From NCBI GenBank assembly GCA_024400505.1, contig JAKSMP010000021.1, positions 1 through 36,790 of the forward strand: a stretch of 36,790 nt of DNA, in the 5' to 3' direction. The position numbers and the translations under genes were made by a program. Position 1 is the first letter of the stretch, and each line of letters opens with the position of its first letter. Of this stretch, positions 1 through 9,112 are shown piece by piece. The notes beneath the pieces were generated by a model. It was not told where the DNA came from. It saw only the letters and a list, made by a program, of their open reading frames with translations, and ran no database searches. This stretch comes from Bacteroidales bacterium (GTDB lineage: Bacteria; Bacteroidota; Bacteroidia; Bacteroidales; P3).

Positions 1-55
1 GCTATGGCCAGCGACCGAAGAGGAGCTTGCTATGGCCAGCGACCGAAGTGGAGCT
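1..55. repeat. Tandem 28-bp direct repeat, two copies, cut by the window start
   Basis: Copy 1 (1-28) and copy 2 (29-55) both read GCTATGGCCAGCGACCGAAG followed by A or T and then GGAGCT. They differ at one base within the shared 27. Each contains the palindrome TGGCCA. There are no spacers, so this is not a CRISPR array. The array may continue to the left of the window. Its function is unknown. Confidence 0.8.
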
Positions 56-333
56 AACCCTTTGTTCCACCTTTTAGGTAATTTAACTTCTTTTACAGCC
101 TCATTTATCGAATAGGTTTCGAGGAGTGATTTCGGCTGCAAAGTTACACATTTTTCTTCATATAGGCATCATTTTATCTGTATTTTTGATAGGGGTAAAT
201 TCCTGGTCGAACATGCCTGCTTCGAATGTATTTTTGTATGCCGTATCAAGACTCTTCAATTATTTTGCAAAAATTCGAAAAAATTATCAATATAACAAAA
301 TGATTAACAGTTTTTTAATTTATAGAACTCCCC
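56..333. mobile_element. Internally deleted, MITE-like derivative of the IS5-family element at 26.8-27.9 kb
   Basis: Bases 56-160 resemble 26807-26905: both have AACCCTTTGTTCCACCTTT, then a block with ATAGGTTTCGAGGA, then AATTACAC/AGTTACAC followed by a T-rich run. Bases about 200-333 resemble 27745-27882, with ATGTATTTTTGTATGC in both and similar distances (about 105 bp) to the right end. The right end AATTTATAGAACTCCCC (317-333) is the reverse complement of a GGTTCTATAAATT-type terminal repeat. The transposase is absent, so the two IS ends sit side by side. The left terminal repeat is not visible. The reading frame at 126-338 lies inside this element and is probably not a gene. Confidence 0.6.
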
Positions 334-342
334 TATAATGAA

Positions 343-373
343 AAAGGCAGCCGAGCGTCGCTCGGCTGCCTTT
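343..373 (-). terminator. Rho-independent terminator of the TonB-dependent receptor gene
   Basis: A perfect 13-bp stem (AAAGGCAGCCGAG with CTCGGCTGCCTTT) has a 5-nt loop and runs into T residues on the minus strand. It starts 22 bp past the receptor stop codon. Confidence 0.85.
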
Positions 374-394
374 GATCGTCAGACGGGATTGATA

Positions 395-2440
395 TTAAAA
401 CTTTACGCGGGCACCCACGAGCAAAGATATGCCGGGCTGGGGTATGCCGCCATAGTCGCAATAGGTGCGGTTGAGGAGGTTGTAGCCTTCAACAAAGAGG
501 GTGGCATACCAGAGGTCGTATTCTACCACCGCATTGAGGAGGAAGACGGGGTCATAGCCCACCTGAATGCCCGAAGCATCGGTGTAGCTGCCCTCGCGGT
601 AGTGATAGTCGGCCAGCAGTTTCACCCGCATGGAGCGGATGGGCGAAAGGACGAGGTCAGTCCCCACTTTGTGGCGCAGGTAGTCGAGGGCATAGTTGGA
701 GATATAGCCATCGGCCTGCTGCGACATGGCACAATAGGAATAGCTCACCCCTACCCTACGCAACCAATCGGTTGAGGTATAAGCCAATTGCACATCGCCA
801 CCTATAGCAGCGATGGAGGCATGATTGGTGCTGTACCACACGGTGGATTCGGGGGTGCGAATCCAGTCGATGATATCATACCCTTTGCGGCCATAGAGGG
901 TGGCTTGGGCATGGAAATGGGAACGGCGGTAGGAGGCCGAAAGTTCGGCCAGATGGCTATACTCGGAGTTGAGGTTGGGGTTGCTCACCTGGGTGGCGCT
1001 GTGGTAGTAGCGGTCGTTGAAGGTGGGTATGCGGAAAGAGCGACCCCAGCTGCCGCTGAATTGCCAACGGCCCACAGGATAGCGGGCACTGAGCGAATAG
1101 CCATAGTTGGGGCCCATCATGGTGTTGAAAGAGCCCAGAAGCGAGCCTGCCAACTGCATACCGCCCAGCCACACGCTGTGCTCGGCAAAGGCATTGACGG
1201 TGGTGCGGGATGTGCCGAGGGGATAAAAGAGCCCCTGAGGCTCGGCATGGATGGGACGGGGCTGGACAAGGCTGTCGCCCAGCACATTGCTGAGGATGGA
1301 TTCGTAGCGCACATCGGTGCCAAAGGAGGTGCGGCCCAGCTGCCAAGGACGGGAGGCACGCAGTCGCATGCCCGCCGTGGAGGAGAGATGATAGTTGTGG
1401 CCGCCATACCAGGCAGGGGCCTCAACAAACCCTTGACGGAAGAGCTCAAAGCGGTCGCGATGGAGTCGGCCAGAGAGGAGTGCCTCCAACTGCCACCCAT
1501 GCCAGACCCTTTGGTGAGAGGCCGAGGCAACGAGGGTGCGTGTGGCTTCGAACTGCGAAGGGTACTTGGTGCTGTAGAACGCCTGGCTGCCAAAGTCTTT
1601 GATCTGCCCGCCCAGCTGGAAATTCCAGTCGCCGCGGCTGTCGTGGCGATGGGCTTGGAGGAAAAGGCTGGTGTGGGAATAATCGGTGTTGGTTTGATAG
1701 CCATCGCTATGATGATGGGCGGCAGCAGCGGTGTAGGTCCAAGAATTAGCCACATAGGTGGCGGCGGCGGAGATATGGAGCTGGCCGAAACTGCCTCCAG
1801 CTAGCGATGCCTGAGCCTGGGAGCGAGAGGATTCGCCGGTGACAATGTTCACTGCCCCGCAGAACGAGGTGAGGCCGTAATGAAGCAAAGCTGAGGCGGG
1901 AATGATTTCGACACGATCGACCATGGAGAGGTCGATGGGGATGTCGAGGTTGTGATGACCGGTTTGCGCATCGGTGAGGTTGACACCGTTGAGGAGGATG
2001 AGCATTTGGTCGAAGGTGCCACCGCGCATGGTGAGGTCGCCTTGGACATCGCCGGCTCCACGGGTGCGAAGGTCAACGCCTGGCAGCTGTTCGAGCAATT
2101 CCCCTACCGAACTGACTGCCAAGCCTTGGAGCTGAGCTCGAGAAATGACAGCCACCGCGTCGGGCGACCCCTGGGTGGAGTCGGCAGCAGCGGTGATGGT
2201 GAGGAGCGGAAGGGTGTGCTCGTCGAGCTGGTCATCGGTCTGGGCTTGGGCCACAGGGCACATGAGGGGCGCGCAGAGGGCCAAGGCCACAGCCGATTTG
2301 CAGAGTTGACGATCGGCAATATAGGAAGCCAGACGACCAATGTTGACCACGCGATGCATCGAATTGAATGCGGCAAAGGATCCACGGCAGAAGCGGCGGA
2401 AGCGGATGACGCAAGAATGGGATTGTTTTTTGAGGTTCAT
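395..2440 (-). CDS. TonB-dependent outer-membrane receptor
   Basis: This is a 681-residue outer-membrane receptor with an N-terminal plug and a C-terminal beta-barrel. A hydrophobic signal segment (about residues 47-66, ending PVAQA) precedes a TonB-box-like stretch (LPLLTITAA). The plug follows (SVGELLEQLPGVDLRTRGAG, then LTMRGGTFDQMLILLNGV, ending CGAVNIVTG). The barrel is rich in alternating aromatic residues and ends in VGARVKF. There is no SusC-type N-terminal carboxypeptidase-like domain and no SusD neighbour, so a BtuB/FepA-like role in vitamin, metal or siderophore uptake is more likely than glycan uptake; the substrate cannot be read from sequence. The chosen start leaves an unusually long basic leader before the signal segment, and a later start such as Met28 (about 2359) is possible. 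The gene stands alone, closed by a terminator. Confidence 0.9.
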   Translation of the reverse strand: MNLKKQSHSCVIRFRRFCRGSFAAFNSMHRVVNIGRLASYIADRQLCKSAVALALCAPLMCPVAQAQTDDQLDEHTLPLLTITAAADSTQGSPDAVAVISRAQLQGLAVSSVGELLEQLPGVDLRTRGAGDVQGDLTMRGGTFDQMLILLNGVNLTDAQTGHHNLDIPIDLSMVDRVEIIPASALLHYGLTSFCGAVNIVTGESSRSQAQASLAGGSFGQLHISAAATYVANSWTYTAAAAHHHSDGYQTNTDYSHTSLFLQAHRHDSRGDWNFQLGGQIKDFGSQAFYSTKYPSQFEATRTLVASASHQRVWHGWQLEALLSGRLHRDRFELFRQGFVEAPAWYGGHNYHLSSTAGMRLRASRPWQLGRTSFGTDVRYESILSNVLGDSLVQPRPIHAEPQGLFYPLGTSRTTVNAFAEHSVWLGGMQLAGSLLGSFNTMMGPNYGYSLSARYPVGRWQFSGSWGRSFRIPTFNDRYYHSATQVSNPNLNSEYSHLAELSASYRRSHFHAQATLYGRKGYDIIDWIRTPESTVWYSTNHASIAAIGGDVQLAYTSTDWLRRVGVSYSYCAMSQQADGYISNYALDYLRHKVGTDLVLSPIRSMRVKLLADYHYREGSYTDASGIQVGYDPVFLLNAVVEYDLWYATLFVEGYNLLNRTYCDYGGIPQPGISLLVGARVKF

Positions 2441-2480
2441 TGTTGTTGATATGTTGTTGTGTCTGACGATTTCTGAAGGG

Positions 2481-2508
2481 AAAAAACAGCCCCGCGGGCG
2501 CGGGGCTG
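2481..2508 (-). terminator. Rho-independent terminator of valS
   Basis: A GC-rich stem, CAGCCCCGC paired with GCGGGGCTG, is followed on the minus strand by six T residues (A-run at 2481-2486). It lies between the valS stop and the TonB receptor start and should insulate the two genes. Confidence 0.85.
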
Positions 2509-2548
2509 ATTCTTTATACTAACGGGATAGTGTTGCTGCGGAAGCGGA

Positions 2549-5269
2549 TTAGCTGAGGGTGGCAATCTGAGCCTTGATGGCTTCGATCTTGCTCTCGGCA
2601 TCGGCTTTTTTCTGACGCTCGATGGCCACAACTTTCTCGGGTGCGCCGTTGACAAACTTCTCGTTGGAGAGTTTCTTCATGACGGAGGCGAGGAAGCCTT
2701 CGGCATATTTGAGTTCTTCTTGGAGCTTGGCAAGTTCGGCTTCTTTGTCGATATTGAGGCTCACGGGAACGAAGCACTCGGTGGTGCCCACCATGAAGGA
2801 GAGTGCGCCATCCACTTTGTCGTTGACAATCTCAATCTTGCCCACGTTGGCAAGCTTGATGATGATGCCGCGGAAGGCTTCGGGGCAGTTGCCTTTGACG
2901 TAGAGGTCGAGTGCCTCCTTGGGCGAGAGACCCTTGCTGTTGCGCATATTGCGCACACCGCCAATAATCTCGCGGGATTGGTCGAAGTCGGCAAGCATCT
3001 GCTGGTCGAAGAGGACGCTGTGGGGCATGTGCTGGGTCATGATGCTTTGGTCGGCAGGACGCTCACGCAGGGTGTGCCAGATTTCCTCGGTGACGAAAGG
3101 CATGAAGGGGTGCAGGATGCGCATGAGGCGGTCGAAGATGTCGAGGGTGGCCTCGTAGGTGTCGCGGTCGATGGGGGTGCCGTAGGCAGGCTTGATCATC
3201 TCCAAATACCAGGAGCAGAAGTCGTCCCAAACGAGTTTGTAGCTCTTCATGAGGGCTTCGCTGAGGCGGAAGTTGTCGAAGTCTTGCTCGATTTCTTCAA
3301 GCACTTGGGCCATGCGCATTTCCATCCATTGCACGCTCACGAGGTTGTCGGCAGGCTGGGTGGTGTCGTCCTTGACTTCCCAACCCATGACAAGGCGGAG
3401 GGCGTTCCAAATCTTATTGGCGAAGTTGCGGCCCTGCTCGCAGATGCTCTCATCGAAGGGAATGTCGTTGCCAGCGGGTGCGGTGAGCAGCATGCCCATG
3501 CGGACGCCGTCGGCACCAAACTTGGTGATAAGTTCGATGGGGTCGGGGCTGTTGCCGAGGGACTTGGACATCTTGCGGCCCAGTTTGTCGCGCACGATAC
3601 CAGTGAAATAGACATGCTTGAAGGGTACGTCGTGGCGGTATTCCTCACCTGCCATGATCATGCGTGCCACCCAGAAGAAGATGATATCGGGACCAGTGAT
3701 GAGGGTGTCGGTAGGATAGTAGTATTTGATCTCCTCGTTATCGGGGTTGCGGATGCCATCGAAAAGGCTGATGGGCCACAGCCAGCTGGAGAACCAGGTG
3801 TCGAGCACGTCTTCGTCCTGACGGAGTGCATCGGCATTGGCCACAGCACCGGGATGTTTGGCGCAAGCTTTTTCGAAAGCTTCTTGGCGAGAGTTGGCCA
3901 CCACCACTTGGGTTTGACCCTCGGCTTCATAGAAATAAGCAGGGATGCGCTGTCCCCACCAAAGCTGACGAGAGATGCACCAGTCTTTGATGTTCTCAAG
4001 CCAGTGGCGGTAGGTGTTTTTGAATTTGGCGGGGTGGAACTGGATGGTGTCGTCCTCCACCACTTCGAGGGCCTTCTTGGCCACATCGGTCATGCGCATG
4101 AACCACTGGGCAGAAAGCTTGGGTTCGATGACAGCATCGGTGCGCTCGGAGTGACCCACTTTGTTGGTATAGTCTTCGATTTTCTCGATAAGGCCTTGGG
4201 CTTCGAGGTCTTTGACAATCTGTTTGCGGCAAACGAAACGATCCAAGCCTGCATACTGAAGGCCTTTCTCGTTGAGGGTGCCGTTGTCGTTGAAGATGTC
4301 GATGGTCTCCAGGCCGTATTTCATGCCCAGGTTGTAGTCGTTGATATCATGGGCAGGGGTGATTTTGAGAGCACCGGTGCCGAAATCACGATCGACGTAT
4401 TCGTCCATGATAATCTGCACGCTGCGGCCCACGCTGGGAACGATCACGCGACGGCCTTTGAGGGCTGCATAGCGAGGATCGGCAGGATGGACACAGACGG
4501 CAGTATCGCCCAAGATGGTCTCGGGACGAGTGGTGGCTACCACGATATAGGCACGACCCTGCTCGTCGAAAAGGATGCCGCTATTCTCTTCCACCTCGCG
4601 CTCTTCGGTGAGGGGGAGCATCTTGCCAGTGTGGCAGCTGGGTTCCAAGCCGCCATCTACAAAATAGCGGAGATAGAAAAGCTTGCCATGAGACTCTTTG
4701 TAGATTACCTCCTCATCGCTGACAGCGGTGAGAGCCTTGGGGTCCCAGTTGACCATGCGCACACCACGATAGATGAGGCCTTTGTCGTAGAGGTCGGTGA
4801 ACACACGGATGACGCTCTCATAGCGGATATCGTCCATGGTGAAGGCGGTGCGGTCCCAATCGCAGGAAGCGCCAAGTTTGCGCAGCTGCTTGAGGATGAT
4901 GCCGCCATGCTCCTCTTTCCACTCCCAAGCGTGCTTCATGAACTCATCGCGGGTGAGGTCGCGCTTGTCGATGCCGCGCTCTTTGAGCTGGTTGACTACC
5001 TTGGCTTCGGTGGCGATGGAAGCGTGGTCGGTGCCAGGCACCCAGCAAGCATTGAGGCCCAGCATACGGGCACGACGCACAAGTACATCCTGAATGGTGT
5101 TGTTGAGCATGTGGCCCATGTGCAGCACACCTGTCACATTAGGTGGGGGGATGACGATGGTGTAGGGCTTGCGGTGATCGGGTTCGGAATGAAAAAGTTT
5201 CTTCTCCAGCCAGAAAGAGTACCATTTCTCTTCCACTATGCTGGGATCGTATTTAGGAGCAATTGCCAT
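2549..5269 (-). CDS. valS: Valyl-tRNA synthetase
   Basis: This cytoplasmic class I aminoacyl-tRNA synthetase charges tRNA-Val. It is 906 residues, a normal full length. The HIGH-type signature appears as [16 protein letters not shown] near the N-terminus and the KMSKS loop as [14 protein letters not shown]. The large connective editing domain lies between them ([12 protein letters not shown] is the typical editing-site block, with [12 protein letters not shown] after it). The C-terminal about 70 residues form the Lys/Glu-rich coiled-coil arm typical of ValRS ([18 protein letters not shown] onward). The start ATG at 5269 gives the usual [17 protein letters not shown] opening. It is probably monocistronic: a hairpin separates it from korB upstream and another from the receptor gene downstream. 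No T-box is visible upstream, as expected outside Firmicutes. Confidence 0.98.
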   Translation of the reverse strand: MAIAPKYDPSIVEEKWYSFWLEKKLFHSEPDHRKPYTIVIPPPNVTGVLHMGHMLNNTIQDVLVRRARMLGLNACWVPGTDHASIATEAKVVNQLKERGIDKRDLTRDEFMKHAWEWKEEHGGIILKQLRKLGASCDWDRTAFTMDDIRYESVIRVFTDLYDKGLIYRGVRMVNWDPKALTAVSDEEVIYKESHGKLFYLRYFVDGGLEPSCHTGKMLPLTEEREVEENSGILFDEQGRAYIVVATTRPETILGDTAVCVHPADPRYAALKGRRVIVPSVGRSVQIIMDEYVDRDFGTGALKITPAHDINDYNLGMKYGLETIDIFNDNGTLNEKGLQYAGLDRFVCRKQIVKDLEAQGLIEKIEDYTNKVGHSERTDAVIEPKLSAQWFMRMTDVAKKALEVVEDDTIQFHPAKFKNTYRHWLENIKDWCISRQLWWGQRIPAYFYEAEGQTQVVVANSRQEAFEKACAKHPGAVANADALRQDEDVLDTWFSSWLWPISLFDGIRNPDNEEIKYYYPTDTLITGPDIIFFWVARMIMAGEEYRHDVPFKHVYFTGIVRDKLGRKMSKSLGNSPDPIELITKFGADGVRMGMLLTAPAGNDIPFDESICEQGRNFANKIWNALRLVMGWEVKDDTTQPADNLVSVQWMEMRMAQVLEEIEQDFDNFRLSEALMKSYKLVWDDFCSWYLEMIKPAYGTPIDRDTYEATLDIFDRLMRILHPFMPFVTEEIWHTLRERPADQSIMTQHMPHSVLFDQQMLADFDQSREIIGGVRNMRNSKGLSPKEALDLYVKGNCPEAFRGIIIKLANVGKIEIVNDKVDGALSFMVGTTECFVPVSLNIDKEAELAKLQEELKYAEGFLASVMKKLSNEKFVNGAPEKVVAIERQKKADAESKIEAIKAQIATLS

Positions 5270-5317
5270 TAGATGAATAATATGAAGTTAATAAATTTAG
5301 TTTGCAAAAAAATAAAA

Positions 5318-5356
5318 TATAGTGGGCGGTAGGTCGAAGGGCTTGCGCCCACTATA
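5318..5356 (-). terminator. Hairpin terminator downstream of korB
   Basis: A perfect 11-bp inverted repeat, TATAGTGGGCG and CGCCCACTATA, is separated by 17 nt. On the minus strand it is followed by a T-rich tract (5300-5317). It sits between korB and valS and probably ends the kor transcript. Confidence 0.65.
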
Positions 5357-5386
5357 ACTATTCAATAAAAATGTATCAATGATATG

Positions 5387-6418
5387 CTACACTTCCCAAG
5401 TGTCGCCTGAGTTGAGGAGGTCGTCCACACACTTGTATTTGCAGCCGCCCATGGCCTCATCCATCTGGTCTTCATACAGCTCGGTGTAGGAAGGACGGTT
5501 GACATTGCGGATAACGCCCAATGCCACGGGGAGGTCGCCATGCATGCGAGCCAAGGTCATGTGGATACCGGTGTCCTCGGTGGTTTCGTCATGCACCATG
5601 ATATCGTCGATGGTGACACCGTTTTCGCCAATGGTGACAGCCTCAAGGAAGCGGCCATTGAAACGAAGACCCTTGTCGCGATTCTTGCCGAAGATCATGG
5701 GTTTGCCATGTTCGAGCACGATGGTGCGGTCGTCGCGCACTTCGCGGGCAGAGAAAGAGGCATGTGTCTTGTCGTTAAATATCATGCAGTTTTGCAGCAC
5801 TTCTACCACGCTGCAACCGTCGTGGCGGGCAGCACGTTCCATAATGTCGGTGGTGAGGGTGGGCACACTGTCCAAAGCGCGGGCAAAGAAAGTGCCCTGG
5901 GCACCCATTACCAACTCGCCGGGGTTGAAGGGGAAGTCGATAGTGCCGAAAGGAGAAGTCTTGGTGATTTGGCCAAACTTGGTGGTGGGGCTATACTGAC
6001 CTTTGGTGAGTCCGTAGATTTCGTTGTTGAAGATGGTGATGTTGAAATCCTGGTTGCGACGGATGGCATGGATAAGGTGGTTGCCACCAATGGCCATGCT
6101 GTCGCCATCGCCCATGTTCACCCACACGCTGAGGGCAGGATTGGCCAGTTTCACACCAGTGGCTACGGCACATGCACGGCCGTGGATGCTGTGGAAACCA
6201 TAGGAATCAACATAATAAGGGATACGTGAGGAGCATCCGATACCGGACACCATGCAGATGTTCTCTTTCTTATGGCCCACACGGGGAAACACATTCAAAA
6301 GGGATGAAAGGATGGCATGGTCGCCGCATCCGGGACACCATTTTACCATCTGGTCGCTGGCGAAGTCAGCCTTGGTATATTTTCTATCCGCTGTGGGAAC
6401 AAAATGTCTCTTTGCCAT
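5387..6418 (-). CDS. korB: 2-oxoglutarate:ferredoxin oxidoreductase, beta subunit
   Basis: This is the thiamine-diphosphate-binding subunit of a 2-oxoacid:ferredoxin oxidoreductase, which decarboxylates 2-oxoglutarate (or the reverse) with ferredoxin and CoA. It is 343 residues. Visible marks are the WCPGCGDHAI cysteine motif (Cys28, Cys31), a third cysteine in SGIGCSSRIPYY, and the ThDP/Mg motif GDGDSMAIGGNH with NNEIYGLTKGQ after it. These are typical of KorB-type cytoplasmic subunits with one cluster. It lies 4 bp after korA on the same strand, so the two are co-transcribed and probably translated together. No separate gamma or ferredoxin-like delta gene is adjacent; the gamma domain is fused to korA. 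Specificity for 2-oxoglutarate rather than another 2-oxoacid is inferred from family resemblance. Confidence 0.93.
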   Translation of the reverse strand: MAKRHFVPTADRKYTKADFASDQMVKWCPGCGDHAILSSLLNVFPRVGHKKENICMVSGIGCSSRIPYYVDSYGFHSIHGRACAVATGVKLANPALSVWVNMGDGDSMAIGGNHLIHAIRRNQDFNITIFNNEIYGLTKGQYSPTTKFGQITKTSPFGTIDFPFNPGELVMGAQGTFFARALDSVPTLTTDIMERAARHDGCSVVEVLQNCMIFNDKTHASFSAREVRDDRTIVLEHGKPMIFGKNRDKGLRFNGRFLEAVTIGENGVTIDDIMVHDETTEDTGIHMTLARMHGDLPVALGVIRNVNRPSYTELYEDQMDEAMGGCKYKCVDDLLNSGDTWEV

Positions 6419-6422
6419 GATA

Positions 6423-8264
6423 TTATTCTCCTAATATTTTGGTGAAACAATCTTTTAACTCGCCGACCTCGAAAGGCAGACCCATGACTTTGTTGTATGC
6501 TTGCATGGGGCACTCGGGGAACTGGGTGCGGAGATAGCCAAGGAATTGTCCGTTGTTGAGCTCGCACACCACAATCTTCTTGTATTTGCGCAGAATGTCG
6601 CCCGTATTCTTGGGGAGGGGGCAGATGTAGTTGAAATGGGTGTAGGCCACCTTGGTACCTTCGTTGTTGAGTTCTTCAACGGCCATGGTGATGGCACCAG
6701 ATGTGCCGCCCCAGCCCACCACAAGCAGGTCGGCATCGGGGTCGCCAGTCACCTCTTGGTTGGGAATATAGTTGGCCACGCGGTTGACTTTCTCTTGACG
6801 ATTGAATGTCATGAGTGCGTGGTTCTCAGGATCGATACTCAGCGGACCGTCGGGAGATTTCTCCAATCCGCCCACGCGATGGCTCAAGCCCTCCATGCCG
6901 GGGAGTGCCCACTGGCGTGCAAAGGTCTCGGGGTCGCGACGATAGGGGCGATAGTCGGGGTCGTTGGGGGTGGCCAGTCGGGGGGTGATGCTGGGCAAGT
7001 CGGCCACCTTGGGAATGCGGAACAGCTGAGAGCCGTTGCCCAGATAGCCATCAGTCAGAAGGATGACGGGAGTCATGTGCTCCAATGCAATCTTGGCAGC
7101 ATTGTAGGCCCAGTAGAAGCAGTTGGCACTGCTAGAAGCAGCCAATACCACCAGAGGAGCCTCGCCGTTGCGGCCATAGAGAGCTTGAACAAGGTCGGAC
7201 TGCTCGGTCTTGGTGGGCAAACCGGTAGAGGGGCCACCACGCTGCACGTCAATCACCACCAAGGGCAACTCAGTCATCACAGCCAAACCCAAAGCCTCAC
7301 TCTTGAGGGAGAGGCCAGGGCCAGAAGTGGAGGTGCAAGCCAACGCACCAGCATAGCTGGCACCAATGGCGGAACAAATACCGGCTATTTCGTCTTCGGC
7401 CTGGAACACACGAGCGCCCAAGCCTTTGTTCTTGGCCAGCTCCACCATGATGTCGGTGGCTGGGGTGATGGGATAGCTACCCAAGAAAAGGCGACGACCG
7501 CTACGCTCGGCAGCAGCCAAAAGGCCCCATGCGGTGGCCACATTGCCGGTGATATTGCGATAGCGACCTTTGGGCATGGTGGTGCACTTGGCCACATCTA
7601 CAATCTTGGAATGAATCACTTCCAGTTTCTCGGCATACTCATAGCCCTCGGTGAGCACAGCTTTGTTGAGCATGATCACAGTGGGTTTCTTGGCAAACTT
7701 GCGCTCGATGTAGCGGAAGGTGAGGTCGAGGGTGTGGTTGGTCATGAAGAAGATGATACCCAGAGCAAACATATTGCGGCTCTTGTCGGAGGTCTTCTTA
7801 TCGGCACCCTGCGACTGGCCGATGCGGAAAGTGAAAGAAGAGATGGGGGCTTTGATGATGGTGTATTCACGCTCCATCTCATCGGAGAAAGGATTCTCGG
7901 TGATGCCAGCCTTGGCCAAAGCCTCATCGGTGAATGTGTCGATATCCACTATCACTGTGGCACCTTTCTTGGCCCACTTCAAGTTGGACTTGAAGGAAGC
8001 AGGATTCATGGCCACCAGAATATCGCACTTGTCGCCTGAGCTGTAAATGCGGTTGCCCACATGAACTTGATAGCCCGAAACACCTGCAATGGTGTTATGC
8101 GGAGCGCGAATCTCAGGGGGATAATCGGGGAAAGTGGCAATATCATTGCCGGTAAGCGCAGAGGCATCGGAGAACAAAGTCCCCGACAACTGCATACCAT
8201 CGCCAGAATCACCAGCGAATCGTATCACAAGGTCTTCCTTGCTTTGGATTTGATTGTCAGTCAT
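6423..8264 (-). CDS. korA: 2-oxoglutarate:ferredoxin oxidoreductase, alpha subunit (gamma-alpha fusion)
   Basis: This is the partner of the following korB. An N-terminal gamma domain (FAGDSGDGMQLSG near the start, SGYQVHVGNRIYSSGDKCD) is fused to the alpha pyrimidine-binding domain (GSYPITPATDIMVELA, then TSTSGPGLSLKSEALG and RGGPSTGLPTKTEQSDL). The C-terminal domain II holds LLVVGWGGTSGAI. The reading frame can begin at 8291 (622 residues) or at the second ATG at 8264 (613 residues, MTDNQIQSKEDLV). I chose 8264 because a TATCTTTG promoter element at 8308-8315 would start transcription near 8300, leaving only about ten leader bases before the first ATG but about 37 before the second. No ferredoxin domain is present. 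Confidence 0.93.
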   Translation of the reverse strand: MTDNQIQSKEDLVIRFAGDSGDGMQLSGTLFSDASALTGNDIATFPDYPPEIRAPHNTIAGVSGYQVHVGNRIYSSGDKCDILVAMNPASFKSNLKWAKKGATVIVDIDTFTDEALAKAGITENPFSDEMEREYTIIKAPISSFTFRIGQSQGADKKTSDKSRNMFALGIIFFMTNHTLDLTFRYIERKFAKKPTVIMLNKAVLTEGYEYAEKLEVIHSKIVDVAKCTTMPKGRYRNITGNVATAWGLLAAAERSGRRLFLGSYPITPATDIMVELAKNKGLGARVFQAEDEIAGICSAIGASYAGALACTSTSGPGLSLKSEALGLAVMTELPLVVIDVQRGGPSTGLPTKTEQSDLVQALYGRNGEAPLVVLAASSSANCFYWAYNAAKIALEHMTPVILLTDGYLGNGSQLFRIPKVADLPSITPRLATPNDPDYRPYRRDPETFARQWALPGMEGLSHRVGGLEKSPDGPLSIDPENHALMTFNRQEKVNRVANYIPNQEVTGDPDADLLVVGWGGTSGAITMAVEELNNEGTKVAYTHFNYICPLPKNTGDILRKYKKIVVCELNNGQFLGYLRTQFPECPMQAYNKVMGLPFEVGELKDCFTKILGE

Positions 8265-8307
8265 TTCATTCTTTATTTTAGTACTTATCATTATGCATTT
8301 ATTACTG

Positions 8308-8315
8308 CAAAGATA
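8308..8315 (-). promoter_or_regulatory. Bacteroidota -7 promoter element for korA-korB
   Basis: The minus strand reads TATCTTTG, matching the Bacteroidota TAnnTTTG -7 consensus. It follows an A/T-rich tract and lies 17 bp before the first possible korA ATG. No clear -33 TTTG is seen. Confidence 0.6.
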
Positions 8316-8414
8316 CGATTTTTTTTTTAATAAATATATTTAATGCTGCTTGAGTGAATTTATTTGTAGTTGAGGCTGGAGGTTATATTCTTTCGACAAT
8401 GAAGTGTACGTTTC

Positions 8415-8549
8415 CCCGCCCTTGGCCAGGGCGGGCTATACGTCTGCTCTAGCCCCCCCTAGAGGGTACCCCTTCTAAGGGGTACCCCGGGGGGAGGCAT
8501 GACGTAGCCGGGCAGTCAGCCCGGCGGCGGGTGGTCGGCAGCCACCCGC
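8415..8549. repeat. Array of four consecutive GC-rich hairpins
   Basis: Four inverted repeats follow each other. Hairpin 1 is CCCGCCCT/AGGGCGGG (8415-8435). Hairpin 2 is a perfect 11-bp GGGTACCCCTT/AAGGGGTACCC with a 2-nt loop (8464-8487), flanked by outer arms of C-run and G-run (8453-8494). Hairpin 3 is GCCGGGC/GCCCGGC (8507-8525). Hairpin 4 is GCGGGTGG/CCACCCGC (8527-8549). The block is far richer in GC than the AT-rich DNA around it. It could be a REP/BIME-like element, a structured RNA, or mobile-element debris. There is no coding signal. Confidence 0.75.
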
Positions 8550-8567
8550 GAACACGCTGAATACATT

Positions 8568-8614
8568 AGGTCGTTTTGGCCGAGATGAAAGGTCGTTTTG
8601 CACGAGACGAAAGG
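8568..8614. repeat. 22-nt tandem repeat
   Basis: Copies at 8568-8589 and 8590-8611 share AGGTCGTTTTG, then CGAGA, then GAA, with four differences. A third, partial copy begins AGGTC at 8612. The array joins the hairpin block to the inverted repeat that follows. Confidence 0.75.
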
Positions 8615-8741
8615 TCAACCCTCATCGAGAATCTGTTAGCCAAGAAAGCCATACCGCACTCTATAAGTTTTTGAATTCTTGTGACAAACAAACGTAGAAG
8701 CTTTCTTCCAAAGCGGTTCGGCAATTTAATGAGGGTTTGAC
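8614..8741. repeat. Imperfect inverted repeat enclosing about 100 bp
   Basis: GTCAACCCTCAT (8614-8625) is matched on the opposite strand by ATGAGGGTTTGAC (8729-8741), with one extra base. The enclosed DNA has a minus-strand open frame of 78 codons (8566-8802) without recognisable homology; I do not call it a gene. From 8742 to 9110 I see only AT-rich intergenic DNA. Confidence 0.5.
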
Positions 8742-9112
8742 AGCTTCGCTCCACCTTCGCCACACTTCCGCTCCAAGCTAGGAACAACCAAGGCAACACC
8801 ACGGCACTACTCAGTCTTTTCTAACGGGCAGAACGGAACATAGGCAAGCATTATTACACAACAAAAACATACAAACGAAATCATGACATAAATACCATAA
8901 ACAAGCAATTTAGATATAGACTACTAAAACGCTGATTACAAACAGAATTTTGAAGAAAATAAAAAGCAGTACTTTAAGCTTATTGTGACAGGCTATTACA
9001 AAACTTAGATGGCCACAATCATACTGCTTGAAATAATGGCTAAAACCGGTAAGCAGGGTACTAAAAAACATGATTAAATTGTGGCTTTAATTAATTATTA
9101 AAAATATTTTCT

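Noticed and set aside
1-55. Possible CRISPR array
   Set aside because: The two 28-bp units abut with no spacers and there are no cas genes nearby.
126-338. 70-codon frame near the left edge
   Set aside because: It lies entirely inside sequence that matches the two ends of the IS5-family remnant.
788-1804. 338-codon open frame antisense to the TonB receptor
   Set aside because: The receptor plug and barrel on the other strand are clear; this frame is compositionally unusual and has no family.
2720-5272. 850-codon open frame antisense to valS
   Set aside because: It is the complement of a strongly biased, highly conserved gene. The translation is low-complexity (runs of V, H, G and E) with no family resemblance, and long antisense frames are expected with this codon use.
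6501-8039. 512-codon open frame antisense to korA
   Set aside because: It is a shadow of korA; there is no recognisable protein and no promoter.
8566-8802. 78-codon minus-strand frame over the tandem and inverted repeats
   Set aside because: Its codons read through the 22-nt repeat and inverted arms. It has no start context and no recognised domain, and is more likely repeat DNA than a gene.
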